A stretch of DNA of 38,063 nucleotides from Enteropsectra breve. Its lineage: Eukaryota; Microsporidia. Made by a program: the position numbers and the translations under genes. The notes below the pieces were generated by a model that did no database searches, was not told where the DNA came from, and saw nothing but the letters and a program-made list of their open reading frames with translations. The DNA is taken from the NCBI GenBank assembly GCA_024243835.1, contig JALPMN010000620.1, positions 1 through 38,063 on the forward strand, given 5' to 3'. Positions 19,901 to 27,857 of this stretch are shown piece after piece (the first letter of the stretch is position 1; every line of letters starts with the position of its first letter).

Positions 19901-20248
19901 CTTTTAAAAATCCAAGATGCCTACAATAAATCTCTACACAGTGCAACAGGGATGTCCCCCAATGATGCTTGGGAAGATACAGGGGAAACTTTAAAAATGG
20001 CCAATTCTACAAGTGGTAAGTATGCCCAGCAGTTTAAAGCACTTAAGCGAGAAAAATTTGAAATTGGGCAACGTGTCCGAATCTCAAAGAAAGAGAACCT
20101 AAAAATACAAGGAAAATCTAATGAACGGTTTCAAGATACAGGTATTATATTGGACATGAATGGCAATGATTCCTATACCGTTCAAGACTCGTCCGGACGA
20201 GTAATTAAGAGAAGTCATGCTCACTTGAAAAGCTTTGAGCAATCATAG
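16973..20248 (+). CDS. Retrotransposon Gag-Pol polyprotein
   Basis: The protein has 1,091 residues. Residues ~20-180 resemble a Ty3/gypsy Gag capsid (helical; WTQFKVAYV, then STKDYLLLLAQLFPKY). Reverse transcriptase spans ~330-560 with FTLIDLKDGYFQIPI and the catalytic YLDDIVIYG (near 480). RNase H begins at ETDAS (near 626) and includes ITEKELLGVVWSIKHLDYIL. Integrase has a zinc-binding HHCC module (H799, H804, C834, C837), a catalytic DD35E triad (D863, D918, E954) and a C-terminal SH3-like GPY/F-type tail. No D-[ST]-G protease motif lies between Gag and RT, and no CCHC knuckle is seen. The start codon is inside the 5' LTR and the primer-binding site encodes residues ~7-13. It makes cDNA and integrates it into the host genome. 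Confidence 0.95.
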   Translation: MLTISDLAPDAGLKSSKNYNRTWEGKSAFAALWRAESYIKQRNIESDIDKIHWFLRGASDKVVVWYARSKDKNFTKWTQFKVAYVRDLESPQDKRLLFSLLQQEDWMSTKDYLLLLAQLFPKYTHIAIRKIISKFSPDISDKLRRWMQQRPTTVGRLEWLCIAADRFAPKWKSVSHQPSKVARGQSNVDILPVQSNSSKTYENVCTNRDTLSFSTSGLAEQAPEYEPPENSVARSDNNRTPKVRHDTQRTPSTKTGIIKPGITANFAPEDTSPVDLAHTSECGDLNIRFDQLSDLKKYFPLVLDNEIKPRPPCPIEECVIETPLNKQVQVQWQGRIPEAHLEATRTTIANLEKAQIIRRSDSQWRNPIRPVIKPDGSVRICTNLIMLNKLVISDPYSIPLMPDIIEKMQGARYFTLIDLKDGYFQIPIREQDRHKTAFKFEHSLYEWCRMPMGYKNAPALFQRIMDTILNDRLGRGVNVYLDDIVIYGKTKNEHDAITHWVFQRLKENNLIANHKKIQFCLPEIKLLGFKVDGTRVSIIPEIKDEINSFPRPDSTPGLRRFLGKINVYRDFIKDLAAIATPLYERTGPHTKFMWSPSMEDAFISLKEKLSEAIALFHPDYKRPFILETDASDTGIGAVLLQYNEKGQKVPIRWISRKLSPAERNYGITEKELLGVVWSIKHLDYILRGRHFSVITDHKALTVIQSKDDFGNPRMHRWISSIQEYDFDIAYRQGSEMHSADALSRIYERSATEYTSQNNKTDCPSNDDLTGDENSDNRRTEETSTINDNEAKLELVQKAHEELLHRSMEPMLYELRKSYTWPNMRQLISIVLARCETCNKNNRKHGGGSNFIDTAHRLEKTAIDIMKVDGTHPYILIFIDFYTRIMKIHSLRSRTSTEIIGILEGWFETLGKPKEINTDNALEFTSNAFKTFCQTNQIRHHLTSIEKHEANGRVERVIRTVRDGLAKTKNQGCLTTRLLKIQDAYNKSLHSATGMSPNDAWEDTGETLKMANSTSGKYAQQFKALKREKFEIGQRVRISKKENLKIQGKSNERFQDTGIILDMNGNDSYTVQDSSGRVIKRSHAHLKSFEQS
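16992..17011 (+). other. tRNA primer-binding site
   Basis: TGGCACCCGATGCGGGACTC abuts the 5' LTR with no spacer. Its complement, GAGTCCCGCATCGGGTGCCA, reads as a tRNA 3' end: T-loop/T-stem GAGTCCCGC, acceptor strand ATCGGGT, discriminator G and CCA. The predicted tRNA starts with ACCCGAT; I cannot name its amino acid. The site lies inside the Gag-Pol reading frame. Confidence 0.8.
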
Positions 20249-20270
20249 TATTTATTAATATGCTTCTTGC

Positions 20271-20276
20271 GGGGGA
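20271..20276 (+). other. Polypurine tract
   Basis: GGGGGA directly precedes the 3' LTR, where plus-strand DNA synthesis is primed in LTR elements. It is short but exactly placed. Confidence 0.6.
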
Positions 20277-20346
20277 AGTTGGCCTGTACCATGCCTCTTT
20301 CATATATCTTATAAATAAATACCCTTTATGTTGACTATATCTGACT
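20277..20346 (+). repeat. 3' LTR, 70 bp
   Basis: It is identical to the 5' LTR. It ends 288 bp upstream of the ARS2 start and could feed transcription into that gene. TTAAA at 20347-20351 completes the target-site duplication. Confidence 0.9.
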
Positions 20347-20617
20347 TTAAATGCATAAAATCAATATACAGGCCAGAAAAAAGCTGCACGATGAGCATGC
20401 GTTACCAAATTATCGGCAAAGTGATATATATCATTTTTAAATGCATTTATACTTTCTTCTCAGTGCTCACCATATGGTAACTGCATGTGCCAGCCCAGAT
20501 TTAAGAAACAACTTCAATAAAATTCCTTGTCTTAAGAATCGCATATAAAATTATAAGTAATTTATTTCATTGCTTATTGGAGCCCCACAGATGGTTTCTC
20601 GCTTCCTTAAATTTCTC

Positions 20618-20637
20618 AAAAATTTGCCCTTTCAATG
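20618..20637 (+). promoter_or_regulatory. Start signal of the ARS2 gene
   Basis: AAAAATTTGCCCTTTCAATG joins an AAATTT-like block, CCC and the start codon at 20635. Confidence 0.6.
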
Positions 20638-21756
20638 CCACAGCCCTTCGCTAGTGGAAGTGCATCCAAAGCTCAAAACTATGATTATGCCATCAAAGAT
20701 AAAAGAGTTTTGCTAGAAACTGAGTATGATGAAAATAATTATGGTAGATCATACCAAGAGTATGTGAAGGATTTTCATGAACAGAGAATGAACACAGTTT
20801 TCCTGCAGCATCAAGACCACCACTGGTTTAAAGAAAGGTATTTGCTTGCGCAGAAGGATGAATTTGCTAGTAGTTTCAAAAGCACCATGTTTATTGTGAT
20901 TAGAAAATACACACGATATAATTTCACGAAAGAACTTGCAAATGAATTCAGAAAAGACCCTAATGTCCAGGAGACATATATTGCGCAAAAAGGTATATTA
21001 TATCGATTCTGCAGGGACATATATTTAGGACTGAAAGATGGTGCTGACCCTGAATCCTCAAGGAGACACTACTCTTCCTTGTACGACAATGTTGAAGTTT
21101 TAGATGCTACAGCTTTCAAAAATGCCAATGCTCCATCGGTGGATGAAGAAAAGGCACGGGCACTTTTCGAAGAATTTTGCACGATTGAAAAAAGAAATGC
21201 TAATGATGTTATTTCTAGTTATAAGGAAAAATGCCAGTCACTTGCAGCTGGCGAACACATCTCTTTCAGTGAAATTCTGCGAGAAGTATTTGGATACTGT
21301 GTCCATTGCAGCTCAGTGTATCAAAGCAAAATTGAAATGCTTGATTGCTGCACACAAAACAGCAAGCATTCCTTAGATACGCGAGAAAATGATGTTCTGC
21401 TGGTCCCAAAGAAATTTGAAGACCTGAGGTTTGAGGGAGAAGATTATGAGTTTGAGAGGCTGTCTATAAAAACATCGAAAAGCAATGTGCAATGCGCAGA
21501 ATGCCAGAAAGTGTTCAAAGATTTCGATTTCTTCAAAAACCACTATATATCCAAGCATCCAGACCTGGCAGACAAAAATTTAGCAGGCAAGAGACATTTT
21601 GAAAAGTTTATTGAAAATCTCGATATTTTTATACTGAAAGTTGTGTATGGTGCAAACGACAAAAAGCCCGTGTTCTTTGCAAACCGCTATACAGAAAAGC
21701 ACAAAGAAACTGTATATAATTTCCCAAAGCTGTTTTCTGGTGCCATAACTAAATAA
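20635..21756 (+). CDS. ARS2/SERRATE-like RNA-processing zinc-finger protein
   Basis: ARS2/SERRATE binds the nuclear cap-binding complex and directs capped RNAs to processing, export or decay. The 373-residue product begins with the family's N-terminal signature (YQEYVKDFHEQRMNTVFLQH, then DHHWFKERY). An RRM-like and helical middle follows. A single C2H2 finger near the C-terminus (C287, C290, H303, H308; spacing C-x2-C-x12-H-x4-H) has the family's NHYISKHPD-type helix and the downstream block KPVFFANRY. It is less than half the length of animal ARS2 (about 870 aa), lacking the disordered N-terminus and the RGG-rich tail. I infer the assignment from motif order; microsporidian orthologues would be divergent. 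Confidence 0.75.
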   Translation: MPQPFASGSASKAQNYDYAIKDKRVLLETEYDENNYGRSYQEYVKDFHEQRMNTVFLQHQDHHWFKERYLLAQKDEFASSFKSTMFIVIRKYTRYNFTKELANEFRKDPNVQETYIAQKGILYRFCRDIYLGLKDGADPESSRRHYSSLYDNVEVLDATAFKNANAPSVDEEKARALFEEFCTIEKRNANDVISSYKEKCQSLAAGEHISFSEILREVFGYCVHCSSVYQSKIEMLDCCTQNSKHSLDTRENDVLLVPKKFEDLRFEGEDYEFERLSIKTSKSNVQCAECQKVFKDFDFFKNHYISKHPDLADKNLAGKRHFEKFIENLDIFILKVVYGANDKKPVFFANRYTEKHKETVYNFPKLFSGAITK

Positions 21757-23523
21757 ATCCCATGCAGAAAATACCAGGAAATATATTTTTTAAAATGTTT
21801 AAAACCCTATTGTGGTTTATTATTACTAGGATGGGTTATACATCATGCATGTATAGAATATTATCAGGTCCATAGAGAAAACATTTGCCAATAAATCAAG
21901 CAATGGATTGCAGAATTAACATGCACAGTTTTCTTTTTCATATAAATCTTAAAAAATGTGCAGATATGTGCCAAAAATGGTTCGTAACAGCACAATAAGA
22001 AGAACTTTAAAAATACCTAAAAAATACAGAGTTGTTAAGGATATACTAAAATAATTATTTTAATATATTTAGCCTTTACAAGACAAATAATCGATTGTTC
22101 AATATGACACTACTTTGCTCTAATAGTGCTTAAAACAGTAAGCCCAATGTTTATTTTATTATCACCGATTTCATAGCCATAATGGCCAAAAAGCAATTTT
22201 TTCTGGAGCTAGTGTGATGCAAGAATACCACTAAAATTCTGTTATATGCTTTTTAGACTAAAAATAAATTTAGCCATATACATTTTCGAATTTGGCACGG
22301 GGCTTCTGATGCTGTTGGGGCTGTGACAATTATCAAGGCCCTAAAAAATGATTTTAGACTGTAGACAAATATTATTGAACAAAATCAACTGCAAAAGGCC
22401 AGCGCCATTTTTGTTTGAATATACACATGTACCTTATTTCTAGAAAACAATGTTATAGATAGTTCCACACATGTCATATTCTTGAGCTATACATGGGAAG
22501 CCACGGTGCATCATTCTTAAATACCATCGATTCTAAAATCTTGATGCATACAGAGGATAAAATGAAAAAATATTATCTGAATAACATCAAACTCAGGATT
22601 TGTCATATAAAAATTTTGTTCAGCAGTAAATGTAGGTAGTCGACTCAAATACACATGCAATCCTAATAAAGATGAAATGTTAGTCTTGGTTATTCATAGA
22701 ATTCAAACTCATCTTTTTAGCTTTAGTTTATATAATGTGAAGGTAAAAGAGCACTGGGTTATTTATAACATGCTGAAGTAGACCTATGAAGAAGAAAAAT
22801 TGAGCATGACATTAATAAGTATTGTCAGACAAACCATTTGATATCAAAACAAAAGATGGATTCGGTGAAGCAAAGACTATTGTAATATTCACAAGAGAGC
22901 CATTATTCAAAAGTGATGCAAATATTGGTAAATAGAAATTACAGTGGTTATGAACAAAAATGGACTAACACTTAGTTTACGTCAGTATGGTTGTGAATCG
23001 CTGCATGAGATGTTGCTATATGCTAAAAGGAGCTCATGAATTAAATATAAAATTAATCTTATGTACATATTTTTTGGGCATATGAACAACTTATTTTATG
23101 AAATTATAATTTTCAACTAGGGGAGTATTTCATTGAAATATATCTTCGTTTTCAACAATAAACGCCGCGATAGCCTCATCCTAATTGCCAGTGTTATTTT
23201 TTCATAAAGCACTGTTTGTGGTATTAGCAACCACAATCTACATGATAAAATGTCTTGTTAAATATGTGGCTATAGTAGTAAATATTGGTAGAATAATCAC
23301 TCCAAGGCAGTATTCGAAGCAAATGTTTAAGTTTTATTTGTTATTATCTGATTAAAAGGAAATTTAATTAAGTAAACGAGCAACAGGTATAGTAATTCGC
23401 CCGAATATTTTGTGAAAATGGTTATATGAGGAGTATGCGGCAGAATGATCAGCCTTGTGGTGCGACCTGTGCAGATTACATCCCATACTGCATGCACTAT
23501 AATATGAAAAATTTTTATCCCCA
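21757..23523. other. Long intergenic region, no gene called
   Basis: This is the longest gap in the window (1.77 kb) and is AT-rich throughout. No frame reaches a meaningful length with an ATG. A GC-richer patch at about 22290-22345 is protein-like in one frame for roughly 20 codons (ending in a stop), possibly a relic. The last 30 bp hold the promoter of the RNR gene. Confidence 0.5.
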
Positions 23524-23526
23524 ATG
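23507..23526 (+). promoter_or_regulatory. Start signal of the RNR large-subunit gene
   Basis: AAAAATTTTTATCCCCAATG joins the AAATTT-like block, CCCC and the start codon at 23524; a TATAATAT lies just upstream (23498-23505). Confidence 0.6.
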
Positions 23527-25827
23527 GAGTACAACATAACTATAGATACGATACCTGCGACGATAGCAAGCATTGTAAATGATTATGAATTGCGCCATGT
23601 AGATATTGAACTGGTAGTGAGAAAAATAGAGTCAGGACTGGCCGAGAGAATGGAAAGGGAAGCCTTTGTTAAATACTGCTCGGAGGTAGCTGCATCGATG
23701 ATTACAAAGCACTTTGAGTATGATAAACTTGCTGCTGTTTTAATAATGTCATACTACGCATCGAAGATACCTGGCACTTTTTCACAGAAAATACAGAATG
23801 TGCAGTATCACAATGGAAATTTGAACAAGGAGCTCTATGATATGGTTATGCGCAATGCAGAACAGTATGACAGCATCATTGACTATTCCCGCGATTTCGG
23901 TCTTTCTTATTTTGCAATTATTTCTCTTACCAAGTCTTACATATTAAAAATTGGCAAGGGGTTTGCAGAAAGGCCACAGGATATGTATTTACGAGTGGCC
24001 GTTCAGATACATCGCGATGATTTTGAGAGGGTAAAGGAAACGTATGATTTGCTCTCGATGGGGTATTTCACGCATGCGACCCCCACGCTTTTCAACTCCA
24101 TGCTGTTAAACTGCCAAATGGCATCGTGCTTTCTGACAACGACGAAGGGCGACAATATATCTGATATATTTGAAAGCATCAAAGACTGTGCCATGATATC
24201 CAAGCATTCTGGGGGTCTTGGAATGAGTTTGCATGATATAAGGTGCGCAGGCTCTGCACTTGCAAGCACCGGTGGTGTCTCCAAGGGCATTGTCCCTATT
24301 ATTCGTATTATCAACGAAACGATGAAATATGTAAATCAAGGGGGGATAAAAAGACAGAGCTCTATTGCATTTTACATCGAGCCCTGGCACATGGACATCC
24401 TGTCATTTTTGGATCTGAGAAAAAACAGCGGGAACGAGGAGTTTAGGGCGCGTGAAATATTCACAGCGATATGGATGAATGATCTATTTATGGAGCGGGT
24501 GAAGAGCAACGGGGATTGGTCCCTTTTTGATCCAAATGTGGCTCCAGGCCTTGGCGATGTGTGGGGAGAAGATTTTAAGCGGCTCTATTGCAAATATGAA
24601 AAAACCAAGAGCAGAAAAGTACTGAAGGCACAGGATCTTTGGAAGGCTATTCTTGTTGCGCAGATAGAGACAGGCACCCCATACATTGTGTATAAAGACA
24701 CTGCGAATAAAAACAGCAACCAGAAGAATCTGGGCACAATAAAAAGCAGCAATCTTTGTGCTGAAATTATTGAGTATTCCTCACGGGATGAAATTGCTGT
24801 GTGCAATCTGGCATCAATCTGTCTTCCGCGTTTTGTTGTTGACGGGACTTTCGACTTTTTTGCCTTGAAAAGCGCTACAAAAGTGGTAGCAAACAACCTG
24901 GATATTGTAATAGACTGCAATTTTTATCCAATTGAGGAGACAAGGAAGAGCAACATGTCGCACAGACCGATGGGCATAGGCGTGCAAGGCCTGGCAGATG
25001 TTTTCGCAATGCTCAGGTATCCGTTCGAGAGCAGCAGTGCACGCAAGTTAAATTCAATGATTTTCGAAACTATGTATTACGCCGCCATAGAAGCCTCAGT
25101 CGAGCGTGCAATGCAAATGGGCACATACTCCTCTTTTGCTGGATCGCCATTGAGCCAGGGAGTGTTCCATTTTGAGATGATGGGCATTGCCCCGTCTGGA
25201 ATCTGGGACTGGGAAGAGCTGCGTGCCAAGGTTCTGAAGTACGGGGTCCGAAACAGCCTGTTTATTGCCCTGATGCCAACAGCCGGAACATCGCAGATAT
25301 TCGGAAACAACGAATGCATTGAGCCATTTACCTCCAATGTATACACAAGACGCACAATTGCAGGCGAGTTCCAGATAATCAACAAGCATCTGATGAAGGA
25401 TTTGCTAAAACTCAATCTCTGGTCGGAAGACATGCGCCAGCTTCTTATTGATTTTGAGGGCTCAATCCAGAACATACCTCTGATTCCTGCTGATATCAAA
25501 GAACTGTACAAAACGGTGTGGGAGATTAAGATGAAAAGCATTGTTGAAATGGCTGCTGATAGACAGGCGTTTATCGATCAATCACAGTCAATGAACATCT
25601 ATTTTGCACAGCCTACCTACCAGCAGCTTTCATCGATGCACTTTTATGGATGGAAGCTCGGCCTCAAGACGGGCATTTATTATCTGCGCACCAAACCTAT
25701 TGGAAGTGCGATAAAGTTTACCGTCGATCAAGAGCTTGTTAAAAGAACGCTTAGCTCTCTGCAGGAGTCAGAAAAGAACAAAAGCAACGAAAACGAAGAT
25801 AATGGATGCGCATCTTGCAGTTGCTAA
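23524..25827 (+). CDS. RNR1: Ribonucleoside-diphosphate reductase large subunit
   Basis: This class Ia subunit reduces NDPs to dNDPs with a radical supplied by the small subunit, in the cytosol. Catalytic residues are present: C202 (in MASC), N410/C412/E414 (SSNLCAEI) and C427 (AVCNLAS), the radical-relay tyrosines Y719-Y720 (TGIYYLRTK) and a redox-active C-terminal tail GCASCSC. The core also keeps SKHSGGLGM, EPWHMDI and TPYIVYKD. The 767-residue length is shorter than yeast Rnr1 (888). The N-terminal ATP-cone appears cut: it starts at ITIDTIPATIAS and lacks the first strand with the usual RDGR-type motif, so dATP feedback inhibition may be altered (inferred). The start has a CCCC two bases upstream; no alternative upstream ATG is in frame. 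Confidence 0.97.
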   Translation: MEYNITIDTIPATIASIVNDYELRHVDIELVVRKIESGLAERMEREAFVKYCSEVAASMITKHFEYDKLAAVLIMSYYASKIPGTFSQKIQNVQYHNGNLNKELYDMVMRNAEQYDSIIDYSRDFGLSYFAIISLTKSYILKIGKGFAERPQDMYLRVAVQIHRDDFERVKETYDLLSMGYFTHATPTLFNSMLLNCQMASCFLTTTKGDNISDIFESIKDCAMISKHSGGLGMSLHDIRCAGSALASTGGVSKGIVPIIRIINETMKYVNQGGIKRQSSIAFYIEPWHMDILSFLDLRKNSGNEEFRAREIFTAIWMNDLFMERVKSNGDWSLFDPNVAPGLGDVWGEDFKRLYCKYEKTKSRKVLKAQDLWKAILVAQIETGTPYIVYKDTANKNSNQKNLGTIKSSNLCAEIIEYSSRDEIAVCNLASICLPRFVVDGTFDFFALKSATKVVANNLDIVIDCNFYPIEETRKSNMSHRPMGIGVQGLADVFAMLRYPFESSSARKLNSMIFETMYYAAIEASVERAMQMGTYSSFAGSPLSQGVFHFEMMGIAPSGIWDWEELRAKVLKYGVRNSLFIALMPTAGTSQIFGNNECIEPFTSNVYTRRTIAGEFQIINKHLMKDLLKLNLWSEDMRQLLIDFEGSIQNIPLIPADIKELYKTVWEIKMKSIVEMAADRQAFIDQSQSMNIYFAQPTYQQLSSMHFYGWKLGLKTGIYYLRTKPIGSAIKFTVDQELVKRTLSSLQESEKNKSNENEDNGCASCSC

Positions 25828-26511
25828 AACGAATAAAATGGTATATTTTTATTTGTATACGTGTAGATATTTTAAAATGTTTTCGTATCTGCTATTTATG
25901 TTTAGAGGACTAGCACACGTGATTTTTAAAATGAAAGAGTTAGTTGACAGAGGATCGTTATTTGGCTTTACAACACGGGAGATAGAGAAGTGCTTTAATA
26001 AAAGTCCACTTGTTGCACGGTCCTATATATTTTACTATTGTAACTAAGAATTGCTGTTTTTATAAAATACACAGGGAAATGAGCACAATTTTTAAGCTTG
26101 CTGTTAAATATAAGCTGAAGTGGCCGGAAAACTTCCATTACAATGAAAACCTTACTTTTTGTCCTTTTGAAAATGCTTTTTTCTGTCAATTTAAGAGCCT
26201 ACCATTTGTTTTAGCATGGCTATACATCAAATTCCATGTAAAAAATGCTTTAAAGCCCAGCATAGCGTCAAGTTAGAAACCCCTTAAAGTGTTTTGATCC
26301 GCATGAAATAGAAAAACTGGTTTTTTAACTGTCACATTAAACTTTTTTTTTGGGGGGGGGGGGAGTGGCACACCCCTAGCATACGCAGACTGCTTTGCTT
26401 CCTGTCGCCTCTTTTTATGCATGTTTTGCTAACCACAGGATCCGCAAGAAATAGTTTTGAGTGTAGCCCATTTATCTTTTGTGAGAATTTAAATCACATA
26501 ACATAATACCC
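25828..26511. other. Intergenic region containing dispersed repeat copy A
   Basis: It lies between RNR1 and ABD1. Short frames near 25838-26276 begin in AT-rich sequence and show no domain. The right half is occupied by repeat copy A, including a T9G12 homopolymer block. ABD1 has CCC directly before its ATG. Confidence 0.5.
26296..26454 (+). repeat. Dispersed ~150-bp repeat, copy A
   Basis: It is bounded by 16-bp near-identical direct repeats, GATCCGCATGAAATAG (26296-26311) and GATCCGCAAGAAATAG (26439-26454). Inside are TGTCACATTAAA, a T9G12 run (26343-26363), a GGGG/CCCC pair and CCCTAGCATACGCA, followed by CTTTGCTTCC, GTCGCCTCTTTTTATGC and GCTAACCACA. The same blocks in the same order occur in copies B and C. 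Confidence 0.7.
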
Positions 26512-27342
26512 ATGGCTGACCAAGAGCTGATAAAACAGCACTATAACAAGAGGGACAACAAGAGTATTCAAGAACGCAACTGCACGCGCAACATAAATAT
26601 ACGCCTGGTAAACAATGCAATAAAAACCATGGTCTTCAAGGATTATCTGTCCAAGGGCGCTTCGGTGCTTGACTTGGGGTTTGGGAAGGGTGGCGACTTG
26701 CTGAAGTACTGTAAAGCGGGGCTTTCGCTGCTATATGGCATTGATATTGCAGACAGGTCAATCTTGGATGCCATTGAACGGGTGAGGGCAGGAAGCTTTG
26801 GCTTTAAGATTATACTGAAGGCCAAAGACGCGTTTGGCGAGGCATTCTCGATCCCCTACAGATTTGATGTTATATCTGTGCAATTTGCCTTTCACTACGC
26901 CTTTGAGACTGAGAATAAGCTTGAAAGGGCTGTCGACAATATACATAAGCATTTGAAGACAGATGGCATTGTGATTCTCTCGATCCCCGATAAAAATGAA
27001 ATTCTAAAAAGAATTTCTGCAAAGAACTTAGAAAATGAATTCTATAGCATAAGGTTTAAGAACTTTGATTCTAGTAAACTATATGGAAGCACCTACTATT
27101 TTTCACTTATAGATTCGATCGACTCATGCTTGGAGTATCTTGTGGACCAAGAAGAGTTGAACAAGCTGATGTTCGAAAAAGGAATGGCGCTAGTTGAAGA
27201 ACATAACTTCAGAGACTATCTGACACAAGAATGCATGCAATTAATAAAGATCCACAATAGTTTTTTCAAGGGAAGCATTAATGAGCAGGAAGAAGACGTT
27301 GTAAGCCTTTATAAAATGGTTATATATAGAAAGCAAGGATAA
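26512..27342 (+). CDS. ABD1: mRNA cap guanine-N7 methyltransferase
   Basis: This nuclear enzyme methylates the GpppN cap at guanine N7 using S-adenosylmethionine. The 276-residue protein is a minimal catalytic domain: the family's N-terminal RNINIRLVNNAIK (cap and SAM contacts), SAM motif I LDLGFGKGGDL (residues 53-63), the acidic IDIAD strand, VISVQFAFHYAFE, and an IVILSIPDKNEI strand. Yeast Abd1 has 436 residues; the missing part is the N-terminal extension. The start is the first ATG, with CCC directly before it. It is convergent with TIM50 across a 515-bp gap that contains a candidate structured RNA. Confidence 0.95.
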   Translation: MADQELIKQHYNKRDNKSIQERNCTRNINIRLVNNAIKTMVFKDYLSKGASVLDLGFGKGGDLLKYCKAGLSLLYGIDIADRSILDAIERVRAGSFGFKIILKAKDAFGEAFSIPYRFDVISVQFAFHYAFETENKLERAVDNIHKHLKTDGIVILSIPDKNEILKRISAKNLENEFYSIRFKNFDSSKLYGSTYYFSLIDSIDSCLEYLVDQEELNKLMFEKGMALVEEHNFRDYLTQECMQLIKIHNSFFKGSINEQEEDVVSLYKMVIYRKQG

Positions 27343-27857
27343 TCACAGATAATGTTTATAAATTTTATTTAAATGCTGTGCATAACAAGATGTTCCCTGT
27401 TTTTTGTCTGTTTACATTTAGAGTAATATTATTTACAGCAAAATAACCCTTTTAATGTATGCAATACCTTAATAACTACATCCTCGTTGGACAAAGCATC
27501 GTACGCTTTGTTAAATATTAGTGTCTTGCAGAAAATATTTCAGCTTTATGACAAGAGCTGATTATTAATGTTTGAATACTCCACTTTGTGTAGGTTTATC
27601 TAAAGCAAACATTTATTGGTCTTTATTTAACTGTCCAAGCACTAGCAAAACTTAAAGAGATTGCGCAACTATGTGTTTGAGAGCGCGTCCAAGTCTCAGA
27701 ACTGCGAGAGTATTCTGCCTAAGATTTCACTGCTTTGCAAGCTTAGGTCTAAAAATCTTGCCGAAGAAGGCGTTTTTTATACTCATTTGAATTTTTGGTT
27801 AGGATTAATCTGAGGTTTACCAAAGCTCTTCATATAATCTCAGTATAGGCCTTGTGA
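27343..27857. other. Convergent intergenic region with structured segment
   Basis: It lies between the 3' ends of ABD1 (+) and TIM50 (-). A perfect 7-bp inverted repeat, ACAAAGC (27491-27497) with GCTTTGT (27505-27511), and the candidate RNA at 27655-27778 are the only features seen. There is no coding frame. Confidence 0.55.
27655..27778 (+). ncRNA. Candidate structured RNA with Pol III-type terminator
   Basis: Successive stems are GCGC (27663-27666) with GCGC (27683-27686); TCTC (27694-27697) with GAGA (27706-27709); CCTAAG (27718-27723) with CTTAGG (27742-27747); and GCC (27760-27762) with GGC (27769-27771). A T6 run follows at 27773-27778. The segment is more GC-rich than its surroundings and contains no coding frame. 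It does not match tRNA, 5S, U1, U2, U4, U5, U6, SRP or RNase P signatures that I know. The 5' end is uncertain and may extend to the inverted repeat at 27491. Confidence 0.4.

Larger units (their letters stand above)
16922..20346 (+). mobile_element. Ty3/gypsy-type LTR retrotransposon, complete ends
   Basis: The 3,425-bp element has identical 70-bp LTRs (starting AGT, ending ACT), a TTAAA target-site duplication, a tRNA primer-binding site directly after the 5' LTR, a short purine tract (GGGGGA) directly before the 3' LTR, and one uninterrupted 1,091-codon Gag-Pol frame. Domain order RT, RNase H, integrase is that of Ty3/gypsy (Metaviridae-type) elements. Identical LTRs and an intact frame suggest recent insertion. 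No aspartic protease or Gag zinc knuckle is visible, so it may depend on another element or have lost them by deletion. Confidence 0.93.

Noticed and set aside
22290..22345. GC-richer patch reading HGASDAVGAVTIIKALKN in one frame
   Set aside because: It is only about 20 codons, without extension or known match; possibly a gene relic but not supportable.
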